Source of the DNA: JBQTJN01 sp052387095 | GTDB taxonomy: Bacteria; Pseudomonadota; Alphaproteobacteria; Micavibrionales; Micavibrionaceae | Direction: 5' to 3' | Length of the DNA stretch: 20,265 bases | NCBI GenBank assembly: GCA_052387095.1 | Contig: JBQTJN010000053.1 | Span: forward strand, 1 to 20,265 | Part shown: positions 6,488 through 13,721 of the stretch, piece after piece | Layout of the letters: the number at the start of each line of letters is the position of its first letter | Numbering within the stretch: the stretch's first letter is position 1 | Notes under the pieces: generated by a model | The model's input: the letters and a program-made list of their open reading frames with translations, nothing else | Database searches by the model: none | What the model was told of the DNA's origin: nothing | Program-made: the position numbers and the translations under genes

Positions 6488-6515
6488 TTGATTTTTAAAA
6501 AATCGGGTGTATCAT
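6488..6515 (+). promoter_or_regulatory. Possible promoter for structured RNA B
   Basis: TTGATT (6488-6493) and TATCAT (6510-6515) are separated by 16 bases, giving a start near 6522. An alternative -10, TATAAC (6524-6529), matches the RNA A -10 but has no good -35. The first choice places the first hairpin about 41 bases from the start, much as in RNA A. Confidence 0.45.
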
Positions 6516-6521
6516 GGCAGT

Positions 6522-6664
6522 CTTATAACTGGAACGGACCTGAATCTTGCTGTTCTTATTCTCGTGGTGCTCAAGGCGGCGCCACGCGATTTTTGATGAG
6601 CAGATTAGGTTTTCAGTCATAAATTCGCAGTCGGCGCCCGGGAATCGAAATTTCCGGGCTTTTT
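6522..6664 (+). ncRNA. Candidate structured small RNA B, related to RNA A
   Basis: About 140 noncoding bases end in a strong terminator. The first hairpin is CGTGGTGC (6563-6570) against GCGCCACG (6579-6586), eight pairs with an 8-base loop. The 5' arm matches RNA A while the 3' arm differs and still pairs, which points to selection on structure. The second hairpin spans about 6587-6627; CGA, TTT and TGAT pair with GTCA, AAA and TCG across one mismatch and one bulge. TTGAT and TTCAGTCA inside it are shared with RNA A. It lies 87 bases upstream of a small gene, as RNA A lies 74 bases upstream of the FAD-protein gene. Family unknown, ends approximate. Confidence 0.6.
6636..6664 (+). terminator. 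Intrinsic terminator of RNA B
   Basis: GCCCGGGAA (6636-6644) pairs with TTTCCGGGC (6651-6659), nine pairs including one G-T, followed by TTTTT. The loop is 6 bases. Confidence 0.85.
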
Positions 6665-6750
6665 ATGTCTGAATCCTGTCGCCCTTCAAAAATTTCAGCA
6701 ATTTTCGTGTTTGAACCGGTCTTCATATTTAACCATGAAGGAGACTGAAC

Positions 6751-6924
6751 ATGGCTACGACTGAATCACCATCTGATAAACCCGAGGTGCCGCATATGAC
6801 GACAAGCTTTGAAACCGCAAGGAGCGGTGAGAAGGATACAAGTGGATCTGCCACATGGGTATCGCCAGATAAAGATCTTACTACAGCAGAGCTGGAGGCG
6901 ATGGAATTTGCATGGGGTCACTGA
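6751..6924 (+). CDS. Small hypothetical protein, 57 residues
   Basis: ATG at 6751 is preceded by AAGGAG (6738-6743) with 7-base spacing. The frame runs 57 codons to TGA at 6922-6924. The product starts MATTESPSDKPEVPHM and ends LTTAELEAMEFAWGH. It is hydrophilic, rich in Thr, Ser, Glu and Asp, with no membrane segment or cysteine. Only the last 20 residues look able to form a helix. No family is recognised. It is the first gene after RNA B and lies 60 bases before dapF, so it may be co-transcribed with the dapF operon. The strong ribosome site supports translation. Confidence 0.6.
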   Translation: MATTESPSDKPEVPHMTTSFETARSGEKDTSGSATWVSPDKDLTTAELEAMEFAWGH

Positions 6925-6984
6925 TGCTACGGGGTATTGATGCTTTCATTGATTAGCGCAAGCCGAACCTTTATACCTGTCAGT

Positions 6985-7770
6985 ATGGTTCATTTCAGAA
7001 AAATGCATGGGCTCGGCAATGATTTCGTGATTATTGACCGGCGGGGCGAGCGGCAGTTGCCGGATCGCTCCTTGATTATGCAGGCTTGTGATCGCGGCAA
7101 CGAGATTACCAGGGGCTGTGACCAGTTCATAGTGATTGAGCCATCGGCTTTAGCCGATGGCTTTATGCGGATTTACAACCCGGATGCGTCCCAGGCTGAG
7201 AGCTGCGGCAATGCAACACGCTGCGTGGCGGATATTATTATGAATGAAACTGGCCGGGATTCCTGCAAAATCGAGACTCGGGGCGGCCTTCTTATTTGCC
7301 GACGGGCAGAAAACGCAATGATTGAAGTGGATATGGGCGTGACATTCGAGATGGCGCTTGATGCCCATGAAAAATGGGGCGATCTGCCCGAGCCGGTTGC
7401 CATTAATGTCGGCAATCCTCATTGCGTGTTTTTCGTCGATGATGTGAATGATATCGATATTGAGAAGATTGGTCCTGTTATTGAACATCACCGTGCCTTC
7501 CCGGAGCGCACCAATGTTGAATTCGCGCAAATATTGAGCCCGGATAAAATCCGCCTGCGCGTGTGGGAACGCGGCGCGGGCGTGACGCAGGCCTGCGGAT
7601 CGGGTGCGTGTGGGACCTTGGCGGCGGCTTATAGTCGCGGTCTCACAGGGCGCAAGGCCGAAATCATCATGGATGGCGGCAGTTTGTTTCTCGAGCGCCG
7701 CGAAAAAGACAATCACATCCTCATGACCGGGCCTGTGGCGTATGAGTTTGAGGGAAAGCTAGCGACATGA
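6985..7770 (+). CDS. dapF: Diaminopimelate epimerase
   Basis: DapF interconverts LL- and meso-diaminopimelate for lysine and peptidoglycan synthesis, using two cysteines and no cofactor. The product (261 residues from this start) begins MVHFRKMHGLGNDFVI, the standard family start. The catalytic cysteines are C74 in SCGNATRC and C204 in ACGSGACG. The substrate-binding pieces GNPHCVFFV and PERTNVEF are also present. An in-frame ATG at 6940, with GGGG 5 bases before it, would add 15 residues not typical of the family, so 6985 is preferred although its own Shine-Dalgarno is poor. The gene overlaps mtaB as ATGA. A 10-base-pair perfect hairpin lies inside the gene at 7139-7162. Confidence 0.95.
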   Translation: MVHFRKMHGLGNDFVIIDRRGERQLPDRSLIMQACDRGNEITRGCDQFIVIEPSALADGFMRIYNPDASQAESCGNATRCVADIIMNETGRDSCKIETRGGLLICRRAENAMIEVDMGVTFEMALDAHEKWGDLPEPVAINVGNPHCVFFVDDVNDIDIEKIGPVIEHHRAFPERTNVEFAQILSPDKIRLRVWERGAGVTQACGSGACGTLAAAYSRGLTGRKAEIIMDGGSLFLERREKDNHILMTGPVAYEFEGKLAT

Positions 7771-9089
7771 CCGATCCGCAAATCGTGACCTTTGGCTGCC
7801 GCCTCAACACTTACGAAAGTGAAGTGATGAAAAGCCATGCGCAAAAAGCGGGGCTCAAGGATACGATTATTTTCAATACCTGCGCTGTAACAAAAGAAGC
7901 CGAGAGGCAGGCGCGGCAGGCGATCCGACGTGCGCGGCGCGAAAATCCCGGCGCCAGAATTATTGTCACGGGTTGCAGCGCGCAGATTGATCCGAAAAAA
8001 TATGCGGCGATGGAAGAGGTGGATCAGGTTATCGGGAATAGTTTGAAGTTGAATGAGGAGATATGGAAGAATTTAAACCCCTCACCCGACCTCGCATTCG
8101 CTTGGTCACCCTCTCCCGCGGGGAGAGGGAGGCGAGGCGAAGCCGAGCGGGGTGAGGGGAAAATTCTCGTCAATGACATCATGGCCGTGAAGGAAACAGC
8201 GGGGCACCTGCTGAGTGGGTTCGAGGATCGCAGCCGTGCCTTCGTGCAGGTGCAGAATGGGTGCGATCACCGCTGCACGTTCTGTATTATCCCTTATGGC
8301 CGCGGTAATTCGCGCTCCGTGCCGATCGGCGCGGTGACGGAACAGGTTCGGATGCTGGTTGAAGCCGGCTACAAGGAAATTGTTTTTACGGGGGTTGATA
8401 TCACATCCTACGGCCCCGACCTGCCGGGCGCGCCGACATTGGGTCAGATGATCCGCCGCGTACTGGCGCTGGTGCCGAAACTGCCGCGCCTGCGCTTGTC
8501 TTCACTGGATCCTGTCGAGATCGATGATGATTTGTGGAAACTGATTGCGGAAGAGCCACGATTTATGCCGCATCTGCATATGTCTTTGCAATCCGGCGAT
8601 GATATGATTTTAAAACGCATGAAGCGACGCCATCTGCGCGCCGATGCAATTGCCATGGCGAAACGCGCGCGGAATTACCGCCCGGATATTGCGTTCGGTG
8701 CCGACATTATCGCGGGGTTCCCGACAGAAACTGAAGAAATGTTCCGCAATACGCTTGATATTGTTAAGGAATGCGATTTGACGTTTCTGCATATTTTCCC
8801 GTATTCGGAGCGGGACGGCACGCCGGCGGCTCGTATGCCGCAGGTGGATAAGGCGATACGTAAAGAGCGTGCGGCGCGTTTGCGTGATTTAGGTGACAAA
8901 CAGCTGCAAAAGTTCTTAAATGGCAATGTCGGCCGCACCATGCAGGTGATTGTGGAGAAAAACGGATTCGGGCGCAGCGAGAATTTTGCGCCGGTGTCTT
9001 TTAAATATGAAACTGATCCGGGCGCTTTGCTGTTTGTAAAGACAACGGGTGTGCAGGGCGATTGTCTGAAAGGGCAGCCTGCGGCGTGA
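7767..9089 (+). CDS. mtaB: tRNA t6A37 methylthiotransferase MtaB with an in-frame repeat-derived insert
   Basis: The 440-residue product is a MiaB-family radical-SAM enzyme. Several features favour MtaB (makes ms2t6A37 in tRNA) over MiaB: the start IVTFGCRLNTYES, the NTCAVTKEAERQARQ segment, and the short C-terminus. The first iron-sulfur site uses C11, C39 and C70. The radical-SAM CxxxCxxC uses C166, C170 and C173 in GCDHRCTFCIIPYGRG. Residues 105-131 (PSPDLAF through RGEG) are translated from an 82-base palindromic repeat between the N-terminal methylthiotransferase domain and the radical-SAM domain. That is a linker position, so activity may be kept. It is translationally coupled to dapF by an ATGA overlap, and ftsY follows after 22 bases. 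Confidence 0.93.
   Translation: MTDPQIVTFGCRLNTYESEVMKSHAQKAGLKDTIIFNTCAVTKEAERQARQAIRRARRENPGARIIVTGCSAQIDPKKYAAMEEVDQVIGNSLKLNEEIWKNLNPSPDLAFAWSPSPAGRGRRGEAERGEGKILVNDIMAVKETAGHLLSGFEDRSRAFVQVQNGCDHRCTFCIIPYGRGNSRSVPIGAVTEQVRMLVEAGYKEIVFTGVDITSYGPDLPGAPTLGQMIRRVLALVPKLPRLRLSSLDPVEIDDDLWKLIAEEPRFMPHLHMSLQSGDDMILKRMKRRHLRADAIAMAKRARNYRPDIAFGADIIAGFPTETEEMFRNTLDIVKECDLTFLHIFPYSERDGTPAARMPQVDKAIRKERAARLRDLGDKQLQKFLNGNVGRTMQVIVEKNGFGRSENFAPVSFKYETDPGALLFVKTTGVQGDCLKGQPAA
8078..8159 (+). repeat. GGGTGAGGGG-family palindromic repeat, long form, inside mtaB
   Basis: The outer arms CCCCTCACCC (8078-8087) and GGGTGAGGGG (8150-8159) are perfectly inverted. An inner CCCTCTCCC/GGGAGAGGG stem and a CTCG/CGAG pair complete a long hairpin. 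Its ends match the repeats that bound the DUF559 cassette, but its centre is longer. AAA lies on both sides of the element, possibly a short target duplication. It stays open in the mtaB frame. Confidence 0.9.
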
Positions 9090-9111
9090 ATTGATTTAAA
9101 GGACTATTTAC

Positions 9112-10290
9112 ATGGCTTTCTGGCGCAATAAAAACAAGCAGTCCCGCTCCGACGAGGAGAAGCGCGACGACAGGCTCATGCATCCGAAGGGCGAGCCGGA
9201 GCTGGAACCTTCGACGGATTACGATCCCGATATTGATGAGAGCATGAAGCAGCGGCTCAACAAGACCGACAATGACTTTCTTAAAGAAGTTACGGTTGCG
9301 CCTGTGCCCGAGCATAGGTTGAGTGATGATCTGCGCGAGGCGGAAGAGCTCAGCGATCATACGGAGGAGGGTGGCTGGCTTTCGCGGCTTTCCTCCAGCC
9401 TTTCGAAATCATCCGCCAAGATGGCGCGTGGATTTACGGACGTTCTGACGAAATCAAAGCTTGATGAAGAGTCGCTGCAGCAGCTTGAGGATGTGCTGGT
9501 TGAGGCGGATCTCGGTCCGAAAACTGCGGCTAAAATCGTCGCTGATTTTTCGGAAGGGCGTTTCGGCAAGGAAGCTACAGATGAAGAGGTGCGCGGCGCG
9601 CTGGCGGAAACCATTGAGCGCATTCTAAAGCCCGTGACAAAGCCACTCAGCATCGACAAGCCGGCGGCAGGGCCGTTCGTTATCCTTGTCTGCGGCGTCA
9701 ATGGTGCGGGCAAAACAACAACTATCGGCAAGCTGGCACACCAACTTCATTTCCGAGATCGTCTTAAAGTGATGATGGCGGCGGGCGATACATTCCGTGC
9801 GGCAGCTGTCGAGCAATTGCAGGAATGGTCGAAGCGTGCGGCGGCCGGCTTTTATGCGAAGGATCTTGGAGCCGATGCGGCGGCGCTGGCGTTCGAAGCC
9901 TATGAGAAGGCGGAAGAAGAGGGCAGCGATGTCCTGATCATCGATACGGCGGGCCGTCTGCAGAACAAAGCGAACCTGATGGAGGAGCTGCGGAAAATCG
10001 TGCGCGTCCTGAAGAAAAAAAGCGGGGATCTGCCGCATGCGGTTTTGCTGGTGCTCGATTCCACGACTGGCCAGAATGCCTATTCGCAGGTGAAGACCTT
10101 CAAGGAAATGGTTGATGTCACCGGCCTTGTTGTGACCAAGCTGGACGGTTCCGCGAAGGGCGGGGTTGTTGTGGGACTCGCCGACCAGTTCGGGATTCCT
10201 GTGCATGCCATCGGTATCGGCGAAGACATTGAGGATCTCCAGGCTTTCAAAGCGCGGGACTATGCGCGCTCGCTTATGGGCTTGAAATGA
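9112..10290 (+). CDS. ftsY: Signal recognition particle receptor FtsY
   Basis: FtsY is the membrane-associated GTPase that receives Ffh-bound ribosomes. In this 392-residue product the N-terminal 90 residues are a charged, mostly acidic A region (MAFWRNKNKQSRSDEEKRDD and following). The NG domain follows, with the P-loop GVNGAGKTTTIGKLA near residue 195, the DTFRAAAVEQLQEW segment, DTAGRLQNKANLMEEL, and TKLDGSAKGGVVVGL. The C-terminus FKARDYARSLMGLK is typical. The short A region is normal for alphaproteobacteria. It is the third gene of the dapF-mtaB-ftsY run, with GGACTATTTAC before the ATG. Confidence 0.97.
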   Translation: MAFWRNKNKQSRSDEEKRDDRLMHPKGEPELEPSTDYDPDIDESMKQRLNKTDNDFLKEVTVAPVPEHRLSDDLREAEELSDHTEEGGWLSRLSSSLSKSSAKMARGFTDVLTKSKLDEESLQQLEDVLVEADLGPKTAAKIVADFSEGRFGKEATDEEVRGALAETIERILKPVTKPLSIDKPAAGPFVILVCGVNGAGKTTTIGKLAHQLHFRDRLKVMMAAGDTFRAAAVEQLQEWSKRAAAGFYAKDLGADAAALAFEAYEKAEEEGSDVLIIDTAGRLQNKANLMEELRKIVRVLKKKSGDLPHAVLLVLDSTTGQNAYSQVKTFKEMVDVTGLVVTKLDGSAKGGVVVGLADQFGIPVHAIGIGEDIEDLQAFKARDYARSLMGLK

Positions 10291-10310
10291 GCCGCAACTT
10301 CACTTTGGAG

Positions 10311-10339
10311 TTGAAAAAATCTTCAAAATGAAGTAATAT
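10311..10339 (+). promoter_or_regulatory. Promoter of the HTH-AMP nucleosidase gene with a palindrome in the spacer
   Basis: TTGAAA (10311-10316) and TAATAT (10334-10339) are exactly 17 bases apart. CTTCA-AAA-TGAAG (10321-10333) is a perfect inverted repeat that fills the spacer, the usual place for a repressor operator. A further CTTCA lies at 10298-10302. The predicted start falls on or next to the ATG at 10345. Confidence 0.55.
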
Positions 10340-10344
10340 AGACT

Positions 10345-12039
10345 ATGAGCCAATATTACTGGAAAACCATTGAAACGATTGCAAAAACCAAGGATATTCC
10401 CAGGAAGACAGTGGAAACATGGAAGCACCGGGGCTATGTTCCTTCAAAACATCACCGGGAATTCCTCGCCATCGCCCAGGATATAGGTTTGCTCCTGACT
10501 TATGAAGAATTGGCCGCTGTTCAGGGCGTTATGTCTGCAAATCCCAAACAGCTTCAGAATATAAAGCCGCGGACATTCAAGTCCGCCGACAAAGCTCTGG
10601 AAGCGGTACGCGAGATTTACGATATCAACACTGCTTACCTGCACGAACATTTTCTTGAATTTGCAAAAGGTATATTTCCGAAAGAGCGCGTTTCTGCATG
10701 TTATCCTTATGTGAAAATTTCAACGGATGTGAACAGGCGGCCTGATATACGGCTGGCTTACGGTTTCGTGCCGAAACCGGGGACATATGCGACAACCCTG
10801 ACGCGGCCCGACATTTTCGATTTTTATTACCGCGAGCAGCTGGGCCTGTTGATCGATAACCACGGTGTCGAAATCGAGGTGGGAGTCAGCGATACGCCAA
10901 TTCCCATGCATTTTGCGATGGGCGAGGATCTGCACCTTGAAAAGGATTTGTCGCCGGAGCAGGTGCGCAGCGTGCCTGATTTTTTCGATGTGCCGAACCT
11001 TGAGCATCTCGATGACGATATCGTCAATGGCACGTACCGCGTGCAGCCTGGCGAGCCGGAGCCGCTTTCGCTATTCACCGCGCCACGCGTAGATCTTAGT
11101 TTGCAGCGCCTGCGCCATTATTGCGGGACATCGCCGAAGCACTTCCAGAATTACGTGATTTTCACGAACTACCAGTTTTATGTTGATGAATTTGTCCGCA
11201 TTGGCCGGGCGATGATGCAGGGGAAAACTGATGTTTCCATACTCGAGCGCCGCGGCTCCGATTACACGGAATTTGTGGAGCCGGGCGATCATGTGCTGAC
11301 GCGTGTGCAAGGGGCCGCGGAAATTCATGACCGCGTGCCGGTTCGCATGCCGCAGATGCCCGCCTATCATTTGAAGCGCGAAAACGGCGGGGGGATTACT
11401 CTTGTGAATATCGGGGTCGGCCCGTCGAACGCCAAGACGATCACGGATCACATCGCCGTACTGCGCCCGCATGCCTGGATGATGCTGGGCCATTGCGCGG
11501 GTCTGCGCAATTCGCAGAACCTCGGAGATTACGTTCTGGCGCACGGATATCTGCGCGAGGATAAAATTCTCGATGACGATCTGCCGCCGAGCATCCCGGT
11601 GCCCGCGCTCGCGGAAATTCAGCAGGCCCTGGAGGCGGCCGTGAGCGTGGTCACGGGTCTGGAGAATTTCGATCTGAAGAAGGTAATGCGCACCGGGACA
11701 GTGGCGACTACGGCCGACCGTAACTGGGAGCTGCGCCCGTTCCGTCACCAGAATTTGCGCCTCAGCCAGAGCCGGGCGATTGCCATGGACATGGAATCCG
11801 GCACGATTGCCGCGAACGGCCTGCGGTTCCGCGTGCCCTATGGGACGCTGCTCTGTGTATCCGACAGGCCCCTTCACGGGCAGTTAAAGCTGCCCGGCAT
11901 GGCCGATGCGTTCTACCGGGAGCGGGTGAAGCAGCATCTGCAGATCGGCCTCTACGCCATGGCCCTGATCCGCGATCTGACGCCCGAAAAGCTGCATAGC
12001 CGGAAGTTGCGTAGTTTCAACGAAGTGGCGTTCCAGTAA
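10345..12039 (+). CDS. amn: AMP nucleosidase with an N-terminal helix-turn-helix-like segment
   Basis: AMP nucleosidase splits AMP into adenine and ribose 5-phosphate. Residues from about 85 onward align along the whole E. coli type enzyme: DLSLQRLRHYCGTSPKHFQNYVIFTNYQFYVDEFV in pieces, ITLVNIGVGPSNAKTITDH, GHCAGLRNSQNLGDYVLAH, RTGTVATTADRNWELR, MDMESGTIAANG, CVSDRPLHGQLKLPG, and the end HSRKLRSFNE. The family is normally about 480-490 residues; this frame has 564. The extra 60 N-terminal residues (IAKTKDIPRKTVETWKHRGYVP and neighbours) resemble the small HTH of phage-type regulators, and a palindrome lies in the promoter. A start at M63 (10531) would give a standard-length enzyme, but its Shine-Dalgarno is poor. 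Both starts remain possible. Its own promoter suggests separation from ftsY. Confidence 0.9.
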   Translation: MSQYYWKTIETIAKTKDIPRKTVETWKHRGYVPSKHHREFLAIAQDIGLLLTYEELAAVQGVMSANPKQLQNIKPRTFKSADKALEAVREIYDINTAYLHEHFLEFAKGIFPKERVSACYPYVKISTDVNRRPDIRLAYGFVPKPGTYATTLTRPDIFDFYYREQLGLLIDNHGVEIEVGVSDTPIPMHFAMGEDLHLEKDLSPEQVRSVPDFFDVPNLEHLDDDIVNGTYRVQPGEPEPLSLFTAPRVDLSLQRLRHYCGTSPKHFQNYVIFTNYQFYVDEFVRIGRAMMQGKTDVSILERRGSDYTEFVEPGDHVLTRVQGAAEIHDRVPVRMPQMPAYHLKRENGGGITLVNIGVGPSNAKTITDHIAVLRPHAWMMLGHCAGLRNSQNLGDYVLAHGYLREDKILDDDLPPSIPVPALAEIQQALEAAVSVVTGLENFDLKKVMRTGTVATTADRNWELRPFRHQNLRLSQSRAIAMDMESGTIAANGLRFRVPYGTLLCVSDRPLHGQLKLPGMADAFYRERVKQHLQIGLYAMALIRDLTPEKLHSRKLRSFNEVAFQ

Positions 12040-12056
12040 GTAAATTTCCTGAGAGA

Positions 12057-12311
12057 TTAAACCGTAACGTCTAGCAATGTGCCGCGCTGGCCGTTGCCGG
12101 AAGAGGCGCTTTTGCTTGCCGCGCCGCGCAAAACATTCTGATCCCGCGTTTCCGATTTCTGAGAACCTGAAGCAGGGGCATTACGAGCCTGAACGACATT
12201 TTCCTGTGGCTTTTTTGCATCGGGACGTACCTGCGCGTTACTGGCCTGTGACGGCTGGAACGTAGTTGCGAAAGGCACCTGTTGTGAAAGTCCGCTTAAG
12301 GGTCCGGCCAT
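12057..12311 (-). CDS. Small hypothetical protein, 84 residues, low complexity
   Basis: The frame starts at ATG 12311 with AGGA about 8 bases upstream (AGGACTTTCAACATG) and ends at 12057. The product is rich in Gln, Ser, Ala, Asn and Lys, with no membrane segment or cysteine. It ends RGTLLDVTV, a hydrophobic tail of a kind seen on other small alphaproteobacterial proteins. It is probably disordered except for that end. A full CtrA-type site with a -10 sits directly upstream, so expression in the cell-cycle or motility programme is likely. It is divergent from the DUF2336 gene and convergent with amn. No function is claimed. Confidence 0.6.
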   Translation of the reverse strand: MAGPLSGLSQQVPFATTFQPSQASNAQVRPDAKKPQENVVQARNAPASGSQKSETRDQNVLRGAASKSASSGNGQRGTLLDVTV

Positions 12312-12348
12312 GTTGAAAGTCCTGATTCGAAGGTTGTCTGATGGATTC

Positions 12349-12381
12349 AGTATAGGGTGGGAAAAGTTAATCAGAAATTAA
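12349..12381 (-). promoter_or_regulatory. CtrA-type promoter for the 84-residue protein gene
   Basis: TTAA-N7-TTAA (12367-12381; TTAATTTCTGATTAA on the minus strand) is a perfect full-length CtrA box. TATACT (12349-12354) follows 12 bases after it, so the box covers the -35 region as in CtrA-activated promoters. The predicted start near 12342 leaves about 30 bases before the ATG. Confidence 0.65.
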
Positions 12382-12443
12382 CATACACCGATTCTAGAGA
12401 GCTTTTCCCGGCAAAAGGTGATTTGGAGTCATTTATCAGGGCC

Positions 12444-12475
12444 TTAACGGGTTGGTAAGGATTTGGGCGTATAAG
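12444..12475 (+). promoter_or_regulatory. CtrA-type promoter for the DUF2336 gene
   Basis: TTAACGGGTTGGTAA (12444-12458) is a CtrA box with one mismatch in the second half. TATAAG (12470-12475) follows 11 bases later. The geometry matches the divergent promoter at 12349-12381. The predicted start near 12482 gives a leader of about 100 bases. Confidence 0.5.
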
Positions 12476-12584
12476 AAACCTAGGAACGATCCTCTAACAG
12501 ACTAAAAATTACGGTTTCCGGCCTTTTCGAGCGAATCTTTGCACTAAATAAAATAGTATAAAAAATGAAAAATTGGGGAAAAAA

Positions 12585-13721
12585 ATGGATTTGGGGTTTC
12601 TGGACACGTCTTCCGGGGTAACGCCTCTTTTGGTGCGCCTCTATGATAATCACAGGCTTTACCTTCTGGCCCAGGACCGGGCGCCTTCGGCACGGGCCGA
12701 GTTGACCGAGGCCGTTAGCCAGCTTCTCGAAATGAAACTCAGTCTGCGCGAAAGCGAACTGATCGCGGATGTTCTGATTGCCCTGATCCGCCAGACGGAG
12801 CGGGATCTGCGCCAGGCACTTTCCGAAAAACTTTCAAAAATGGATCATGTACCGCTGCGCGTCATACTCAATCTTGCCAATGACGAGATCGATGTTGCCG
12901 CACCGGTTCTGAAGAACAGCAAGGTCCTGACGGATATGGACCTTATCTTTATCATCAAGTCAAAAGGGCAGGAGACATGGCCGCACATCGCGTCACGTCA
13001 CGAGCTCAGCGATACTCTGATCGACATCCTGTCCTCGACGCGCGATTTCGATACTGCGCTTGCGCTCATTAATAACCAGGAAATCGAATTGACCGAAACG
13101 GCGCTGCATATTCTCTCCGATATGGCCCAAGGGCAGGAAATTCTTGCCGAACCTCTGATCGTCCGCCAGGAAGTGCCGGCATATATCGCCAGTAAGTTGT
13201 ATCAATATGTGGGCGAGGAAATTAAAGCGCGGGTATCTCTCCATCATGAGATTGATAAGACGAAGATGAAGGAGGCAGCTGACGCGGTTGTTCATGATTT
13301 CGTTCGTGCCGTAGAAATTTCTGCCGTACACGATTTCAAACCATCAGGTGAAGCCCTGCATCTAGCGAAGAGGATCAAGAATGCGGAAGAGCTTACAGTC
13401 AATTACATGCTTGGTATTCTCAAGCAGGGACAAATTCAATCTTTCGTTGCAGCATTTTCTCAATATGCGGATATCCCGGTGAATAACATTCTCGCGATGC
13501 TGGAGCAACCGAACGGACAAAGCTTTGCCGTGACTTGCAAGGCGCTGAAGATTATAAAAGCGGATTTTATTTCTTTCTACCTGCTGACAAACCGCTTGCG
13601 CAACAATAACAGCGTCGCGGATGTGTCGGAGATCACGAAGGCGCTGACTTATTTCGATCGCATCAAGGTGGAAACGGCCTGCCGGCTGATAGAAAATTTC
13701 CGCAAAGATACGAGCGACTAG
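12585..13721 (+). CDS. DUF2336 family protein
   Basis: The 378-residue product matches the DUF2336 pattern: an N-terminal helical repeat region (ARAELTEAVSQLLEMKLSLRESELIADVL), then LANDEIDVAAPVLKNSKVLTDMDLI, IASRHELSDTLIDIL, ETALHILSDMA, and a helical C-terminal half. Such proteins are probably HEAT-like scaffolds. They are common in alphaproteobacteria, often near motility or cell-cycle genes, and their biochemical role is unknown. No signal peptide is seen. ATG 12585 is chosen because GGGGA lies 5-9 bases before it; a TTG at 12573 would add four residues. The stop codon shares the palindrome CTAG with the convergent pgk stop. Confidence 0.85.
   Translation: MDLGFLDTSSGVTPLLVRLYDNHRLYLLAQDRAPSARAELTEAVSQLLEMKLSLRESELIADVLIALIRQTERDLRQALSEKLSKMDHVPLRVILNLANDEIDVAAPVLKNSKVLTDMDLIFIIKSKGQETWPHIASRHELSDTLIDILSSTRDFDTALALINNQEIELTETALHILSDMAQGQEILAEPLIVRQEVPAYIASKLYQYVGEEIKARVSLHHEIDKTKMKEAADAVVHDFVRAVEISAVHDFKPSGEALHLAKRIKNAEELTVNYMLGILKQGQIQSFVAAFSQYADIPVNNILAMLEQPNGQSFAVTCKALKIIKADFISFYLLTNRLRNNNSVADVSEITKALTYFDRIKVETACRLIENFRKDTSD

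Noticed and set aside
4755..6664. RNA A and RNA B as a known riboswitch (TPP, FMN, cobalamin, SAM-II, glycine)
   Set aside because: No core motif of these classes could be found. A new class stays open and is reported as a finding.
11071..11877. Minus-strand frame of 268 residues opposite amn
   Set aside because: The plus strand encodes a strong AMP nucleosidase match over the same bases, so this is an antisense shadow.
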